64,000 bases of DNA from the NCBI GenBank assembly GCA_021234155.1, contig JAJEKV010000003.1, positions 29,435,166 through 29,499,165 on the forward strand, in the 5' to 3' direction. The notes under the pieces are model-generated. The model was not told where the DNA came from and searched no databases. It saw only the letters and a list, made by a program, of their open reading frames with translations. How positions within the stretch are numbered: position 1 is the first letter of the stretch; every line of letters starts with the position of its first letter. This DNA comes from Isoetes taiwanensis. Lineage: Eukaryota; Streptophyta; Lycopodiopsida; Isoetales; Isoetaceae. Both the position numbers and the translations under genes were made by a program. Below, in pieces: positions 24,009-36,282 of the stretch.

Positions 24009-24700
24009 ATTTCACCTTTAAAGACGATCTAAGGTCCTAGTTAATCTTAGCAAGAAAATGTATTGCCGTAAAAGTTCATCAAAGTCAAATTCCAACAATC
24101 CAAGTTAATCAAACAAAAACCCATGGTCATTCCCTCAAGATCTTCATACATTATAAGTAAGAATAATGCAAGAGATAAAGATCCATAAACCGTTTATAGC
24201 CAAATTCCCTACCCAGCCCCCGATAGTCCACCTCCCATGGAAAATCCATCTGGCCATGCTCTCAACAAATTTCTATCCAACACCCTACTCAACCAATCGG
24301 ATATTGCAACTACTTTTCTCCCTCTCCCGCATAACTTGATGTCGTAACATTCTGAATAGGATCGCTTTAAAACATTTGCCAAGACTCCGCAGCCTCTGCC
24401 CAAAAAGCACATAATCTTTCTTAAAAGTGAGTTCTCTAGCTACTTTCTTTGCTGCACAACATTTCACGCATGAAGTCCATTTGGTCCACCTTAAAGTAAA
24501 TAAGCAGTGTCAGTATACCATTGTTCAAACAACATCAACCTACAATCATTAGTTTTATTTTATTTTCTTTTTTTCTTTTGCTTGATGAACAAGCCACGCT
24601 ATTTGCACAATGAAAAGCCCCAGTGGGGATTTGGACATGGATTATACCTGAAATCAAAGGCAATCAACCTGTGCCAACCCCAAAACATAGATTTAAGATA
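24009..24700. other. No gene seen (copy A)
   Basis: 3' flank of the pectate lyase fragment, aligned to 55805-56345. Contains a T-rich run near 24550. No frame preserved in both copies. Confidence 0.5.
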
Positions 24701-25520
24701 AAATAGTCACATTAAAGTCACCGGTTAGATTGGTTAAAAAGTAGTCTTATTAGGATATTCGAAGCTCTAATTTTGGTGAGGTCCTCAAAGAGATTTCATA
24801 TATTCTAAAAGCCTAAGCTTAAAACCGTGATAGGTTTTCCTAGACATATGCCATCCCAAAGTAAAAACCTTATAAGCAAACTCCTCACAAGGCTGTGATT
24901 CCCACATCTTAAAATCATAGCCCCAATCATAATATATAATCGAAATCTTAGGTGTCCAGAGGTCTAACATACTGGCCGCTTGGACACAAAACATCCGACG
25001 ACCGTGGTAGTCCGTGGTGCACCTCGCTTAGAATATGTAGCAAAAAAATAACAAAGGGGGTTCCCGTGGGATTTGATACACAATGGGGTTCCGTGGGGAT
25101 TTATTGGCAGATATAATCTTTGAAATCATAGACTGTTTGTATCCTAAAACAATTCAATGGGTTATTATAAAACATATAGATTTGATAAAAGCCATCAAGC
25201 ATTAGCTTTCATCCGTTATCAGTTTCCAAAGTAGTCTTATTCAGGGACATTCGAGTTATTTTGGTAGAGGTTCAACTCGTGATTTCATATTCTAAAGTTT
25301 TAAGCTTAAACCGTAGAGTAGAAAAGTCTTAGGGATATACCATCAAAACCTTTTAGGTAAACTCCTCGCCACAGTATTCTTACATCTTAAAATCATAGGC
25401 GCCCTAATCATAATCGAAAGATAATCGGAACGAGAGGTGTCCAGAGGCTCCAACACTGGCCGCCTGATTGACAGAGATCCTAATGACCGTGGTAGTCCAG
25501 TAAAACCTCATGAATATGTA
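24700..25520 (+). mobile_element. Two tandem units containing a tRNA-derived SINE (copy A)
   Basis: The stretch AGTAGTCTTATTAGGATATT through GGTAGTCC-GTG occurs at about 24735-25030 and again at about 25227-25510, each with CCTAAAACAATTCAATGGG-type or TATGTAGCAAAATAAC flank. In the second unit the B box is recognisable (GGTAGAGGTTCAA); in the first it is eroded. Copy B has one unit with intact A and B boxes (56494 and 56554). Confidence 0.6.
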
Positions 25521-25855
25521 GCAAAATAACAAAATTTAGGATTTGATAATAACAAAGTCCGTAGATATAATTTGGAAATCAGTTACGTATTGCTGTCACA
25601 ACTTCTTCTACTTAGCCTTGGATTTTTCGGCTTCTATCCAAATATTCACTCTAGTCCAATTCACGCTGGGTAAGTCAGAACCACAAGAACCTAAGGCATC
25701 GTTGCTTTTCGATTTATTTGCTTGCAATGGATTCTAGATGTACTCGACAATAGGCTGATCACCGAACTTCTGCCAATATTTGTGACACAAATCGACAACA
25801 AGGGATCGTTTGTGGCGGGCTTGGCGGAGCAATTAGGCAAAAGCACACGGCTCTT
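25521..25855. other. No gene seen; end of copy A homology
   Basis: Homology to copy B ends near 25530. The following DNA up to the LTR relic has a 64-codon frame at 25543-25737 with no recognised product. Confidence 0.4.
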
Positions 25856-26870
25856 TGTAGAAAATCAGGGGTCCTGACGAGGAAAGAATGGAATGAATAG
25901 ATAGAGATAGATTGGTTGGAGCGACTAATAGTAGCACATATATATTACCCTCGAGCGTGGCCCCGTGAAACACATTGTAGGGCTAGACGTGAACGGAGGC
26001 CTATTACAACACTGCTTACCTCTCAAATGTCCCTAATTTACATATGACTTACGACTGAAATCACTAAAATAAGAATCGGAAAAAATTAAGTTTTTGCATA
26101 TTTACTAATCTTCGCGGGTCAAGGCCTTCCACAAGGTTACTTGACCCAGCGATCTTCACAAAAGCATACCTTGCTCCCCCCCGTTGGAACCAAAATCTTA
26201 ACAAAGAAATTTACGTTACCGGCAAATAACCATGAAGAAGCACCAAAGATCTTTCTTCTCCCACTTTCGATCCACAAAAGATACCACGCGGCAAAGATAT
26301 GGGATCCGGAATTCTCCCACTAATTGAAATTGATCTTCACTTTCATTTTTGATGCCACAAAAATCAGCATCAACTTCTTCCTTGCATCCATAGGTTCTTT
26401 TCTTCTTCATCGACATCGGTATCACCCATTGTTCTTGAAGAATTCTTAACGCAGGAAACTTGGACAAATGATCTTCCAAGAAATACCAAATTCGATTGCG
26501 GATGCATCGCCGAGGATCCCTATTGAAGGCTCTCGATGCCATGTAGAAAATCGTGAGATCTACATTGAGAAAGAATGGAATGAATAGATAGAATGGGTGG
26601 TTGGAACAGCCCCAACCGTAGCACATATATATGCCTTCAGAGGGGCGTGTCGCCAAGAGGGTGCACGCATCGTGCCAAAGAGGCACAACGGCCAGACCTT
26701 GGACGGACATGCGAGGCCTATTTTCAACTTCTTTTCCCCCTTCAATCTCGACGCGTCTTGGATGCCCTCATTTTGTCGCCCCTTTTTTTTTAACTCCATT
26801 CCACCACGCCTCCCACTATAGCTTATACCAAATGTCCTTTGTTAAAATAGGCATGACCATAATTCAACAG
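25856..26870 (-). mobile_element. Relic non-autonomous LTR element (reverse)
   Basis: Two direct repeats start TGTAGAAAATC at 25856 and 26542 and share AAAGAATGGAATGAATAGAT, GTAGCACATATATA and AGGCCTATT. Just left of the second, the forward strand reads GGCTCTCGATGCCATGTAG. Read in reverse this is close to TGGTATCAGAGCC, the usual tRNA-iMet primer binding site, so the element runs right to left with its 5' LTR at the right. The interior of about 450 bp holds part of a reverse frame (26216-26710) with no recognised domain. LTR right ends are not clear and no target-site duplication was found. Confidence 0.45.
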
Positions 26871-27779
26871 AGATCTCGCTGAGCTTCTCCGGAACCCAGG
26901 CTTTCTTCTTCGTTAAATCTCGCTTTTCCTTCTTTAGTTGATTTGCTTGAACTGGTGTCAAGCCAAGTATATACTTTTCCCCATCTTCAAGATTTTCAAC
27001 CGGTTTTGGGTCCTAAAAGGAAAGATCGGTCGATTTAAGCGTAAGCGCTCTCGACGGATGAAGCACACACAAGATTGCTTATACAACTCTTTAAAATGCC
27101 GGACCACGTTCAACTAAAATCTTTGTATGGTGAAGAATCGGCTAAGAAATAGATTCTTCATCCATGCCGCCATGCCGAGCAATTTTCCATGCCGAATCAG
27201 GCAAAACAAACATTCTTGTCTATAGATTATCTAACTAGTTTAATAGCGCCAAATATGGCAAAGAATCCATAGTTAGATGAACTTGCCAAAGCGGCCGAAA
27301 TCCTTAATGAGATAGTAAAACATTGACTTGATCTTAACTAGACAGTTTTGAACCAAATTTCTTTCTTGACCTCTTTGTTCTTCACCCAAGCTATTGATAC
27401 CTTGAGGGTGAATTCTTGAATCACAGATAGAACATGTGGTTTGCACCACAATTTTTTACATGGATCGAGAGGCGTTGGCCGCTCCAAAGAATAATATCTA
27501 AAACCACTACCGGCGGAGTTGATCCGCCATAGCTAATAGCTAGAAGAGCAGAGCGGTGGCGTAAAAGAACGAAACGGGAAAAAGTACGTTGAATTTTCTA
27601 TTGCCCGCCATGGCATATAAATTCACAATAGGTGCATATCATAAATGCGGTATTCTTTCTTTAAATTTTATTTGCAAATGCGATATCATCATGGGATGCT
27701 TCAAATAAATAGCATCAAACAAATATTTATCAACGAGAAATTGACAATTTTTTATATGAGTGATACACGATATTTTATA
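26871..27779. other. No gene seen
   Basis: Single-copy in this window, with only short frames. May be the decayed remainder of a retroelement, but I see no integrase, reverse transcriptase or protease motif. Confidence 0.4.
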
Positions 27780-28315
27780 TAATATATTGATCTTGACCGC
27801 TCGTTCTTGAGGTGGCGTTTATGGCCCTCGGTCGATGGGGGCATGCATGGGCATGCATGGGGGCATGCACCACATCTTGGGGCCATTGGATCCCGAAAAG
27901 AAGAGAAATCTTAGCCCCTGATTTTTCTTAGGAAGGTGCAAGGAAGGTGGCAAAAAGTGGATTTGAAAAAAGTGTGTAGCAAATCTTAAGCCGTCCGATC
28001 AAAAGGTGAGCATAAATTCTAGCCATTGGCTTTTTAATATTAAATTGATTTTTTTTTTTTAAAGGTGTGAGTGCTCACCTCGTTAATAAAAAAAAAGATA
28101 ATGAGGTGAGAATTTTATGAGTGGACTTTCTCGGAAGCTTCTTTCTATATAGTGGCTTGGAGTAACGTAACTTGCTTGCCAGAGGGGGTGGGGATGAAGG
28201 TGGGACCCACATGGTTGGATTCCTCTCATCGGGAGCTTTCAATGAGTGGTGCTTTGGCACTATTTTGTCGTAAACTGCAGCCAACATGATCAACACTAAG
28301 AATCTTTTCTTCTCT
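27780..28315 (+). repeat. Head of GAATCT element, first occurrence
   Basis: Aligns with 30600-31145: shared GCATGCA-rich start, AGGAAGGTGCAAGGAAGGT, AATGAGGTG, GGATTCCTCTCATCG-GAGCTTT and ACTAAGAATCTT. Both heads run directly into a GAATCT array, so head, array and tail form one repeat family. A GGGCATGCATGGGCATGCAT tandem lies at about 27838. Confidence 0.75.
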
Positions 28316-30475
28316 TGATTGAGAATCTATAGTGTTGAGGGAATCTAGGAGAATCTTGATAGGATCTTAGGGAATTGAGATGAATATCATGAGAATCTTA
28401 GAATCTATGGGAATCCCCAGAGAGCATCTTTGAGAATGTAAGGGGAATCTAAGGGAATCTTGGATAAAATCATTAAGAACCTGAGGAATCTTGGGGAGTG
28501 CAGGGGAATCTTCATAGAATCTATGGGAACTAGAGAATCTCGGAGAATCTATGGGAATCTCAGGGCTTTTAAGGAATCTAGGGGAATCTTGATAAATTTC
28601 TTAAGAACTCAAAGGAATCTTAATGGAATCTCAGAGAATCTAGAATAATCTAGAGGAACCTTGATAGAATCTTGGAGAATCTAGAGGAAACTTTGGGGTT
28701 TCTTTTGGAATTTAGGGAAATATTATAGAATCCTAGGGAGTCTCAAATGAATCTTTGGGAATCTAGGAGATCTAAAGGAATCTTCATAAAATCCTTAAAT
28801 CTATGGAATCTAGATGGAGTTTTAGAAATCACCAGGAATCCTTAATAAAATCTAGGGGAATCTCAAGTAGATTCTTAAGAATCTGGGGAATCTTTGTAAG
28901 AACATTAAGAATCTAAAGGGAATCTTTGGGAGTCAAGAGAATCTAAGAGGAACTCAAGAGAATCTTTGTGAATCTACGGAATCTTTGGGAATCCAAGAAT
29001 CCTCAAAAAATCTTTGGGAATCTGGGGAATCTTCCTAAAAATTTTGAAATCTTAGAATCTAATCTTCATAGAATCTTGAAGAATCTAGGAGAATCTTAGA
29101 GAACCTAGAGGATCATGGGATAATCTTTGGGAATCTCAATGAATCTTGGGGAGTCTTAAGAGAATCTATGGAAATCTCACGAGAATCTAAGGAAATTGTC
29201 ATAAACTCTTTAAGAATATATATGGGAATTTAGATAGAATCTTGGAGAAATCTAAAGGAATCTTAATAAAATCTAAGTGAGTCTCCATGGGAATTTTTTT
29301 AGAATCTAGGAATCTCTAGAATCTTGTTGCAATTTTGGAAAATCTAGGGGGAATCTTCATAGGATCTTAGAGAATCTAGAGGAATCTCAAGGGAATCTTA
29401 GGTATTCTAGGAGAATCTTTATAGAATCTTGGAAATCTAAGAGAATCTACATGTTCAAGAGAATCTTTGAGATGTAAGGAGTCTAATGGAATCTTGATAA
29501 AATCTTTAAGAACCTAGGGCAATCTTCACTGGATCTTAGAGAATCTAGAGGAATCACAAGAGAATCTTAGGGATTATAGGAGAACCTTTATAGAATCTTG
29601 GGAAATCTAGGGGAATCTTTTGTAGAATATTAAGAAATCTAAGGGAGGGCCAAGGGATCTAGAAGAATCTTCATAGAATCAGAGGGATTCTAGAAGATCT
29701 ACATAGAATCTTGGGGAATCTAGAGAATATTCATAAAAGTTTTAAGAATCTAGAAGAATCTTGATAGATTCTTGAAGAATCTAGGGAAATCTAGGGAATC
29801 TATGGAATCATGTAAAGTCAAAGGGAATCTTCATAGACTCTTAGAGAATCTAGAGGAATCTCAGGAGAGAATCTTTTGGGTATCTAAGGAATTTTTCTAA
29901 AAGCTGAGAATCTAGTGAAACCATGATGGAATCTTGGAGAATCTAGGAGAATCTTCATATAGACTAAAGGAATCTAGGAAGATTACAAGTCGGGAGAATT
30001 CAAGAGATTTACATAGAATCTGGGGAATCTAGATGAGTCTTGGGATAATCTTTGGGAATCTAGGTGAATATCAAGAGAATCTTTGAGAATCCGGGGGGTA
30101 ATTAAGGGAATGTTCATAAAATCTTTGGAGAATCTATGGGAGTCTTTGTAGAATCTTAAAGAATCTCAAGAGAATCTAGAGATTCTATGAGAATATCGAG
30201 AGAATTTCTAATCTAGGGAAATATGAGAAAATTTAGAGGATTCTTCATACAATCTTGGATAGTATAAGAGAATCTACATAGAATCTAGAGGAATCTTGAG
30301 ATAATGTTTGTGAATCTAGGACAATCTAAAAAATCTTGAGATAAAGTTTGGAAATCTAGGAGAATCTAAAAGAATCTTTGTGAACATAAGAGAATCTAAG
30401 GGACTCTTGAGAATCTAGGGGAATCTTGATAGTATCATAAAGAGTCTAGGGAATCTTGATAGTATCATTGAATGA
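28316..30475 (+). repeat. GAATCT-rich array, about 2.2 kb
   Basis: Hundreds of bases built from AGAATCT / GGGAATCT / GGAATCT units separated by 4-10 variable bases (TTCATA, TTGGA, CTAGAG, TTGATAAA). Strong strand bias (G plus A on the forward strand). The short open frame at 28460-28648 is only an echo of the repeat. Confidence 0.95.
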
Positions 30476-30599
30476 CTCAAGATTGGCTTCCTAATTTGTG
30501 CTGATCCCTCATAGTAGAACCACTTGTCTAACTATATAAATATATTATTAATATCATAATATTATTAATATTATAATATATATATAATTATTCTATGTG
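30473..30599 (+). repeat. Tail of GAATCT element plus AT-rich palindromic stretch
   Basis: GAATGACTCAAGATTG...CCCTCATAGTA...CACTTGTC matches the tails at 417 and 31966. It is followed by alternating ATATTATTAATAT palindromes at 30540-30590. Confidence 0.75.
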
Positions 30600-31145
30600 T
30601 CCATGGGGAAACTTGATGTACCCATGGTTGTTACATATTCAAATCAATCTAGGCCGTCTGTTTGGGGGCAATGAGGTGGCATAACTATGGCCTTAGGATC
30701 TACATGGGGTCATGCATGAGGCATGCACCATGCCTCTAAACCGGGCGGATCAAGGGGAAGGCAAAAATCGTGAGCCCTTCATTTTTTATGGAAGGTGCAA
30801 GGAAGGTCCCCCCAAAGGTGCTTTTTAGTGTGGCCAATCCTGGGCCCTTGGATCCAAGGGGGGAGAAATCTTGGCCATTAAGTTTTTATTAAGTTGCAAT
30901 TTATTTATTAAAGTAGTTGAGGTGGCATCCTCATTTAATAAAAAAAAATGAGGTGGCAGCAAATATTTATGAAAGGAATTTGAGGGAAGCTTCTTTTATA
31001 ATTATCTTCAAAGGCCGTAACTTGGCAAAAGAAAGGGGATGAAGGTGGGGCCTATGCCATTGGATTCCTCTCATCGAGAGCTTTCCAATAGTAGTGCTTT
31101 GATATCGTTTAAATTAAGTGGTTGGCGAATATGATTGAATACTAA
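30600..31145 (+). repeat. Head of GAATCT element, second occurrence
   Basis: Diverged copy of 27780-28315 (roughly three quarters similar by eye), again ending with ACTAAGAATCTTCTTGG at the start of an array. Confidence 0.75.
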
Positions 31146-31968
31146 GAATCTTCTTGGAATCTTGGAATTTTATGGAATCTATGGAATTTAAGAGAATCTG
31201 GGGAATCTTCATAGGATCTTAAAGAATGTAAAGGAATCTCAATAGAATCTTGAGGAATCTATGGGAATCACAAGGAATCTTTAAGAATCTAACCGAGATC
31301 TCTATAAAACCTTTGAGAATCTAGGGAATCTTGATAAAATCTTGAAGAATCTAAGGGGAATCTTCATAGAATCTAAGGGGATCCAGGAGAATCTACATAG
31401 AAACTTGAGGAATCTAGAGGAATCTCAATAAAATTAGGGAATCTATGGGGAATCTTAGCAGAATCTTAGGAAATCTAGCAGAATCTAAGCGCATCTTCGT
31501 AAAATCTTTCAGAATCTATGTGATCTTTAATGGAATCTTGGAGAATCTAGGGGAATGTACTTAGATCTAATGGAATCTAGAGGAATATACATAATATCTA
31601 AAAAGAATCTAGGGGAATCTATATAAAATTTATATATAATCTTAGAAATCTAGAGGAATCTTTGTAGAATATTAAAAAATCTTTGTGGAATCTTGGGGAA
31701 TCTTTCAAATTAGATGTGTTTTGCAGGGGAATCTTCATAGAATCTATGGGAATTAAGGAGAATCTACATAGAATCTTGGAGAATCTAGAGGGACATTGGG
31801 TTAATCTTTGAGAATCTAGGGGAAACTCAAGAGAATCTTAAAGAATCTATGAGAATCTCAAGCGAATGTAGAGGAATCTAAGGAATCTTAAGTGAAATCT
31901 TGAGAATCTAGGGAAATTTTTCTAAGCCTTGAAAATCTTAGAGAATCTTTATAGAATCTTCACTGAAT
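31146..31968 (+). repeat. GAATCT-rich array, about 0.8 kb, entering copy B
   Basis: From 31551 onward it equals the window's first 418 bases. The boundary of the large duplication therefore lies at or left of this array, which may have mediated it. Confidence 0.93.
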
Positions 31969-32054
31969 GACTCAAAATTTGTACACTCCCTCATAGTACA
32001 ATCACTTGTCCTTCCTATATATAAGATTATTAAAAAAAAACAACGGTTACAAGC

Positions 32055-33480
32055 GGCGCCTGAATATTGATTTCCGGGTGTTATGTCGGGGCGAAATAGA
32101 TTTTTAGGGAGAGTGTTGGGGCTGAGGCGAGAGGAGAGGCCGAATTTGGCGACCCTGGGAAGGCCCGGAGAGTTGTGGATATGGGTGGCGACATGGAGGA
32201 TGCGAAGGGGAAAGTAGAAGATAGGAGAGTGTTGCACTGTGATGGATTGAATCGGATGAGCCGCGGACAATAAAGGCTAAGTGTGACAAGGAAAGGGCCT
32301 CTGAGGTCATATACGAACAATCGTGGTGCAGGAAATGTCTTTCACGTTGAGCTAGTTGATGAAGATGTAAGCTGGTGCTTTCAATTTGGACATTATGTGT
32401 TGAATAGAAATTCACCTAATTAATTGTGAAAAGACGAAATCCAAGCATGTATGTTTGATGAGGCAGCAAGACAAGACAACTTCTCTGACGGTTTGAAGTG
32501 GGAAAAGGTAATATTGTTTGTATGGTTTTGTGTAGTTCTTTGTATGGTGATTTAATGAAAAGATGTATTGTACATACGTAGTTATTATATCTCAAAAGGG
32601 AGGATACACCTTGCTAATAAAAGCGTCTTGCGGTGTGAACAATGATTATGAATTGATGTTGGGTTTACAAATCTATAGTAGAACCTTGTAAAGATAATTT
32701 GGGGCGGCTTCAACAAGTTCAAGCTTTGTTAAGATTGACAATTACAACGGTTTGTAAATACACAAAGTTTAGTAGGTAATAAATTGTATAAACTATGGTT
32801 GACATGGTTGTTTGTTTTGAAATAATGTGACATTGTTTTATCGTGAGCAGATATTATTCTTTGTTGTTTGTGATGTCTCCGGTACAAGCAGTATCCATGA
32901 AAATTTGATGGCGAAATACCCAAGCGATATTATTGTTGAGGACCGTTGGAGGTATTCTAGTCTAAGTTAAATTGATGATAAATGGCAATATGATAGATGC
33001 AAAAGATAAGCATGATTCTGATTATCGCGGTTGTTAAGATTATGCTTTGGAATAATTTGGTACGTGAAGGAAGGGCAAAACATTATTGAAAAATGGTGGA
33101 AAAGCCAAGTATAATCCACAAAGACTCCATGCAAGTGACTATTCAGGTTGTCATATAAGTTTCATAATTGAATTTGGTATGAAGCTGAGATAGTGTAATG
33201 TAACTTTGTGCGGGGTCTTTCTCTATCGACAACAAGTGATAGTACAATAGAAATAAATCCAAACAATTGTCTTTGTAGAAGAGTTGCATTAGGTGGTAAT
33301 TGTATCAAAGATTTTGTAAGAGATCCTTTGCACTTTAGAAATTAGAACTAATTGAATCGTTTCATATTCTCTATACATACATAGGTATATCGATCCACGG
33401 CAAGAATATGGTCCCTACACCTGTTGGAATTTGGGCCTAAGCGTCTGAAGCGCCCCATGTTAGAGCCATAACAAGGTTAC
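32055..33480 (+). pseudogene. RPA1: RPA70-like DBD-A/B exons (copy B, unit 1)
   Basis: Same exons as at 676-1916 but with many small errors. The motif at 32230-32275 has lost CCAGATGAGCCAGCG-type CAG sites. The exons ending 32366 (GAAGAT then GTAAGC), about 32585-32790, and the IRRKFD-like stretch near 32890 are shifted. Most disagreements with copy A sit on CAG/CTG, so the damage is probably technical. Confidence 0.75.
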
Positions 33481-33639
33481 AAAAATGTCGATTTGAATTA
33501 TCTATATCTATTTGGCTGCCCCGAATATTGATTTCGGGTTGTTATGTCCAGCTGAAATAGATTTTTAGGAAGAGTGTTAGGGAAATGAGGGCGAAAAGAG
33601 CCCGAATTCGCGACACAGGAAAAGGCCATTTGGAGAGTT

Positions 33640-36282
33640 GTGGATATCGGTGGCGACATGGAGGATGCCGAAGGGGAAGTAGAAGATAGGAGAGTGTTGC
33701 CTATAGTACAGTTGAATCCAGATGAGCCAGCGTGGACAATAAAGGCTCGTGTGACAAGGAAAGGGCCTCTGAGGTCATATACGAACAATCGTGGTGCAGG
33801 AAATGTCTTTCACGTTGAGCTAGTTGATGAAGATGTAAAATGGTGCTTTTAATTTGGACATTATGTGTTGCATAGAAATTCACCTAATTAATTGACAGAA
33901 GACCGAAATCCAAGCATGTATGTTTGATGAGGAAGCAAGACAACTATACAGACGGTTTGAAGTGGGAAAGGTAATATTGTTTGTATGGTTTGTGTAGTTG
34001 CTGTATGGTGATTTAATGAAAGATGTATTGTACATACAGAGTTATTATATCTCAAAAGGGAGGATACACCTTGCTAATAAAAGCGATCTTTAGCCGGGTG
34101 TGAACAATGATTATGAATTGATCTTTGGTTTCTGATCTATAGTAGAACCTTGTGAAGATAATTTGGCGGCTTCAACAAGTTCAAGCTTTGTTAAGATTGA
34201 ATGAATTACAACGGTTTTGTAAATACACAAAGTTTAGTAGGTAATAAATTGTATAAACTATGGTTGACATGGTTGTTTGTAGGAAATGCAATGACATTGT
34301 TTTATCGCGAGCGGATATTATTCTTTTGTTGTTTGTGATGTCTCAATTGCAACTTTAGTATCCGAGAAATTTGATGGCCGAAAATACCCAAACTGCGATA
34401 TTACTGTTGAGGACCAGAGGTATTCGTCTAAGTTAAATTGATGATAAATGGCAATATGATAGATGCAAAAGATAAGCATGATTTACAGTATGCGGACTGT
34501 TAAGATTACGCTTTGGAATAATTTGGCTGTGAAGGAAGGGCAAACATTATTCGAAATGGTGGACGAAAAGCCAAGTGTAACATGCAAGTGACTATTCAGG
34601 TTGTCATATAAGATTGAATTTGGTATGAAGGCAGATAGTGTAACTGTAACTTCGTGCAGGTGTTTCTCTATTGACAACAAGTGATAGTACAATAGAAATA
34701 AATCCAAACAATTGTGCTGTAGAAGAGTTGCATTCGTGGTAATTGTATCAGCATTTTGTAAGAGATCCTTTGCACTTTAGAAATTAGAACTAATTGAATC
34801 GTTTCATATTCTCTATACATACATAGGTATATCGATCCACGCAAGAATATGGTCCCTACACACTGTTGGAATTTGGGCCTAAGCGTCATCCCCATGTTAG
34901 AGCCATATGACAATGTATATAATGATAGATGCGTTTTACGGCGGACATTTGCACATATACGCTGCATCTGAGAAGGTATTATTCAAGTTGCTTAAGATGA
35001 ATTTTAGTGTTGATTGATTTTGAGAATGAAACATTTTATTGGTGAAGCCTTGCTATTTCAATGTGAGAGCATACATAAGCTATGTTAATGGAGACCGCAA
35101 CAATATGGTATGATGCTTGCAATTTATGCTTAAAGAAACTATATGAGCGAGATGATAAGTTAAGTGCGGGCATGCCGAGAAAAAGAGGTTGAAGCTTTAA
35201 AAGGTAATGTGAGAATGCATTTAGTTTATCATTGGAGTATGCATGGAAACGTTGATTTCTTATCGACAACTATGCTTTTAAGTCCATAAAGGTGATGTTT
35301 GTACATGAAGTGGATGCTTTCAAAAACTTCGGGTGTATGATTTTGAATCCATGAAGATGACATTTTTAGGCGAAGTAAGAGTATGTTTCTTGCCATTGTG
35401 GCTGGAAATTTAATCCGGGGATATATGGCAAGTTATTTTTGTAAAGAGAATTGGATGGTTCCAAAATTAGAATGTGTAACTTTGAGCCCATAAGAGTGAT
35501 GTTTTTATGTGAAATGGGGTATGTTTGTTGTCAATGTAGTGGGAACTTGGTGCAAGAATGTGTGAGAGACATTAAATTACTATCTAATCATTTTTGATGC
35601 TATCACATGAAATATGTAAGTTGAAACTGCCATTTTAGATGTCTTCGTTTATGGCATCTTTCCCTGGTTCTCTGGGATGACGTGTTAGTCATATGGGCTA
35701 AGATCCCTAATCCTTTGAATCTCAATGTGACCTTTGTCCAAAAGGCCAAATCTGGTGAGAAAAAACCAGTGATGGCAACTGTAAATAGATGGAATACTAA
35801 AATGCGGTGGGACACTTCTTCTTCGTGCTACTTTTGAGCTTTTTCTTGGCTCTTTTTGACATCTTAGACAACAAATTATTCTACTATTCTGCAGATATGT
35901 TGTCTCACTACGCTGTGATTCAAACAGCCCGAAACATAGACTCTTGCATTCAATGAAGAGGCAAACAAGATCCTTGGATGTCTCTTGCCGAGCCGAATTA
36001 TATAAAATAAAATGCAGTTACTATGAACATTTCAAATTTGAAAGATTGGATTTAATAATATTGTCGATTGGCATGCAACAGGATCATAATGAAAGAATGT
36101 ACCAGGCGAAACTAAAGAAAATCTTGTGGGTACCAAGGATTTTCCACCTGAGTGTTGTTCAAACAACGTACATGAATCAAGTCAAACAAAGGATCGTGAT
36201 TCGGGATATCATTGCCATAGAATGGTCAGGAGAAGTTAATTTTATGTTGAAAGAGCTGATAAAACTAAAATGTGAAGTATAG
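33640..36282 (+). pseudogene. RPA1: RPA70-like DBD-A to C-terminus (copy B, unit 2)
   Basis: Counterpart of 2128-4706. The DBD-A exon to about 33834 is intact (LNPDEPAWTIKARVT). The 16-base loss before ACATGCAAGTGA is shared with copy A, so that break is real in unit 2. Near 34481 the junction CAGTATGCGGACTG is normal, whereas copy A has it garbled. The zinc-ribbon exon 35048-35203 is garbled at its second cysteine pair (TTAAGTGCGGGCATGCC), which copy A preserves. The final exon 36082-36282 is intact and ends in TAG. Confidence 0.8.

Larger units (their letters stand above)
1..25520 (+). repeat. Large direct duplication, copy A
   Basis: The block recurs in the same order and orientation at about 31551-56785. 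Position 1 matches 31551 and about 25030 matches about 56780, so the offset drifts from 31.55 to 31.75 kb through indels. Stretches such as 4021-4240 are base-identical to the other copy. Shared internal events (tandem RPA70 block, TIR element, TRIM insertion) show that all predate the duplication. The left end lies outside the window. It may be a true segmental duplication, or two haplotypes or reads of one locus placed in series by the assembler. Confidence 0.93.

Noticed and set aside
28460-28648. 62-codon open frame inside the GAATCT array
   Set aside because: Its translation only mirrors the repeat and is not shared with the other arrays.
28316-30475. CRISPR-like or telomere-like array
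   Set aside because: The GAATCT units are irregular, with no fixed repeat and spacer lengths, and they do not match plant telomere repeats. It is a degenerate short-period satellite in plant DNA.
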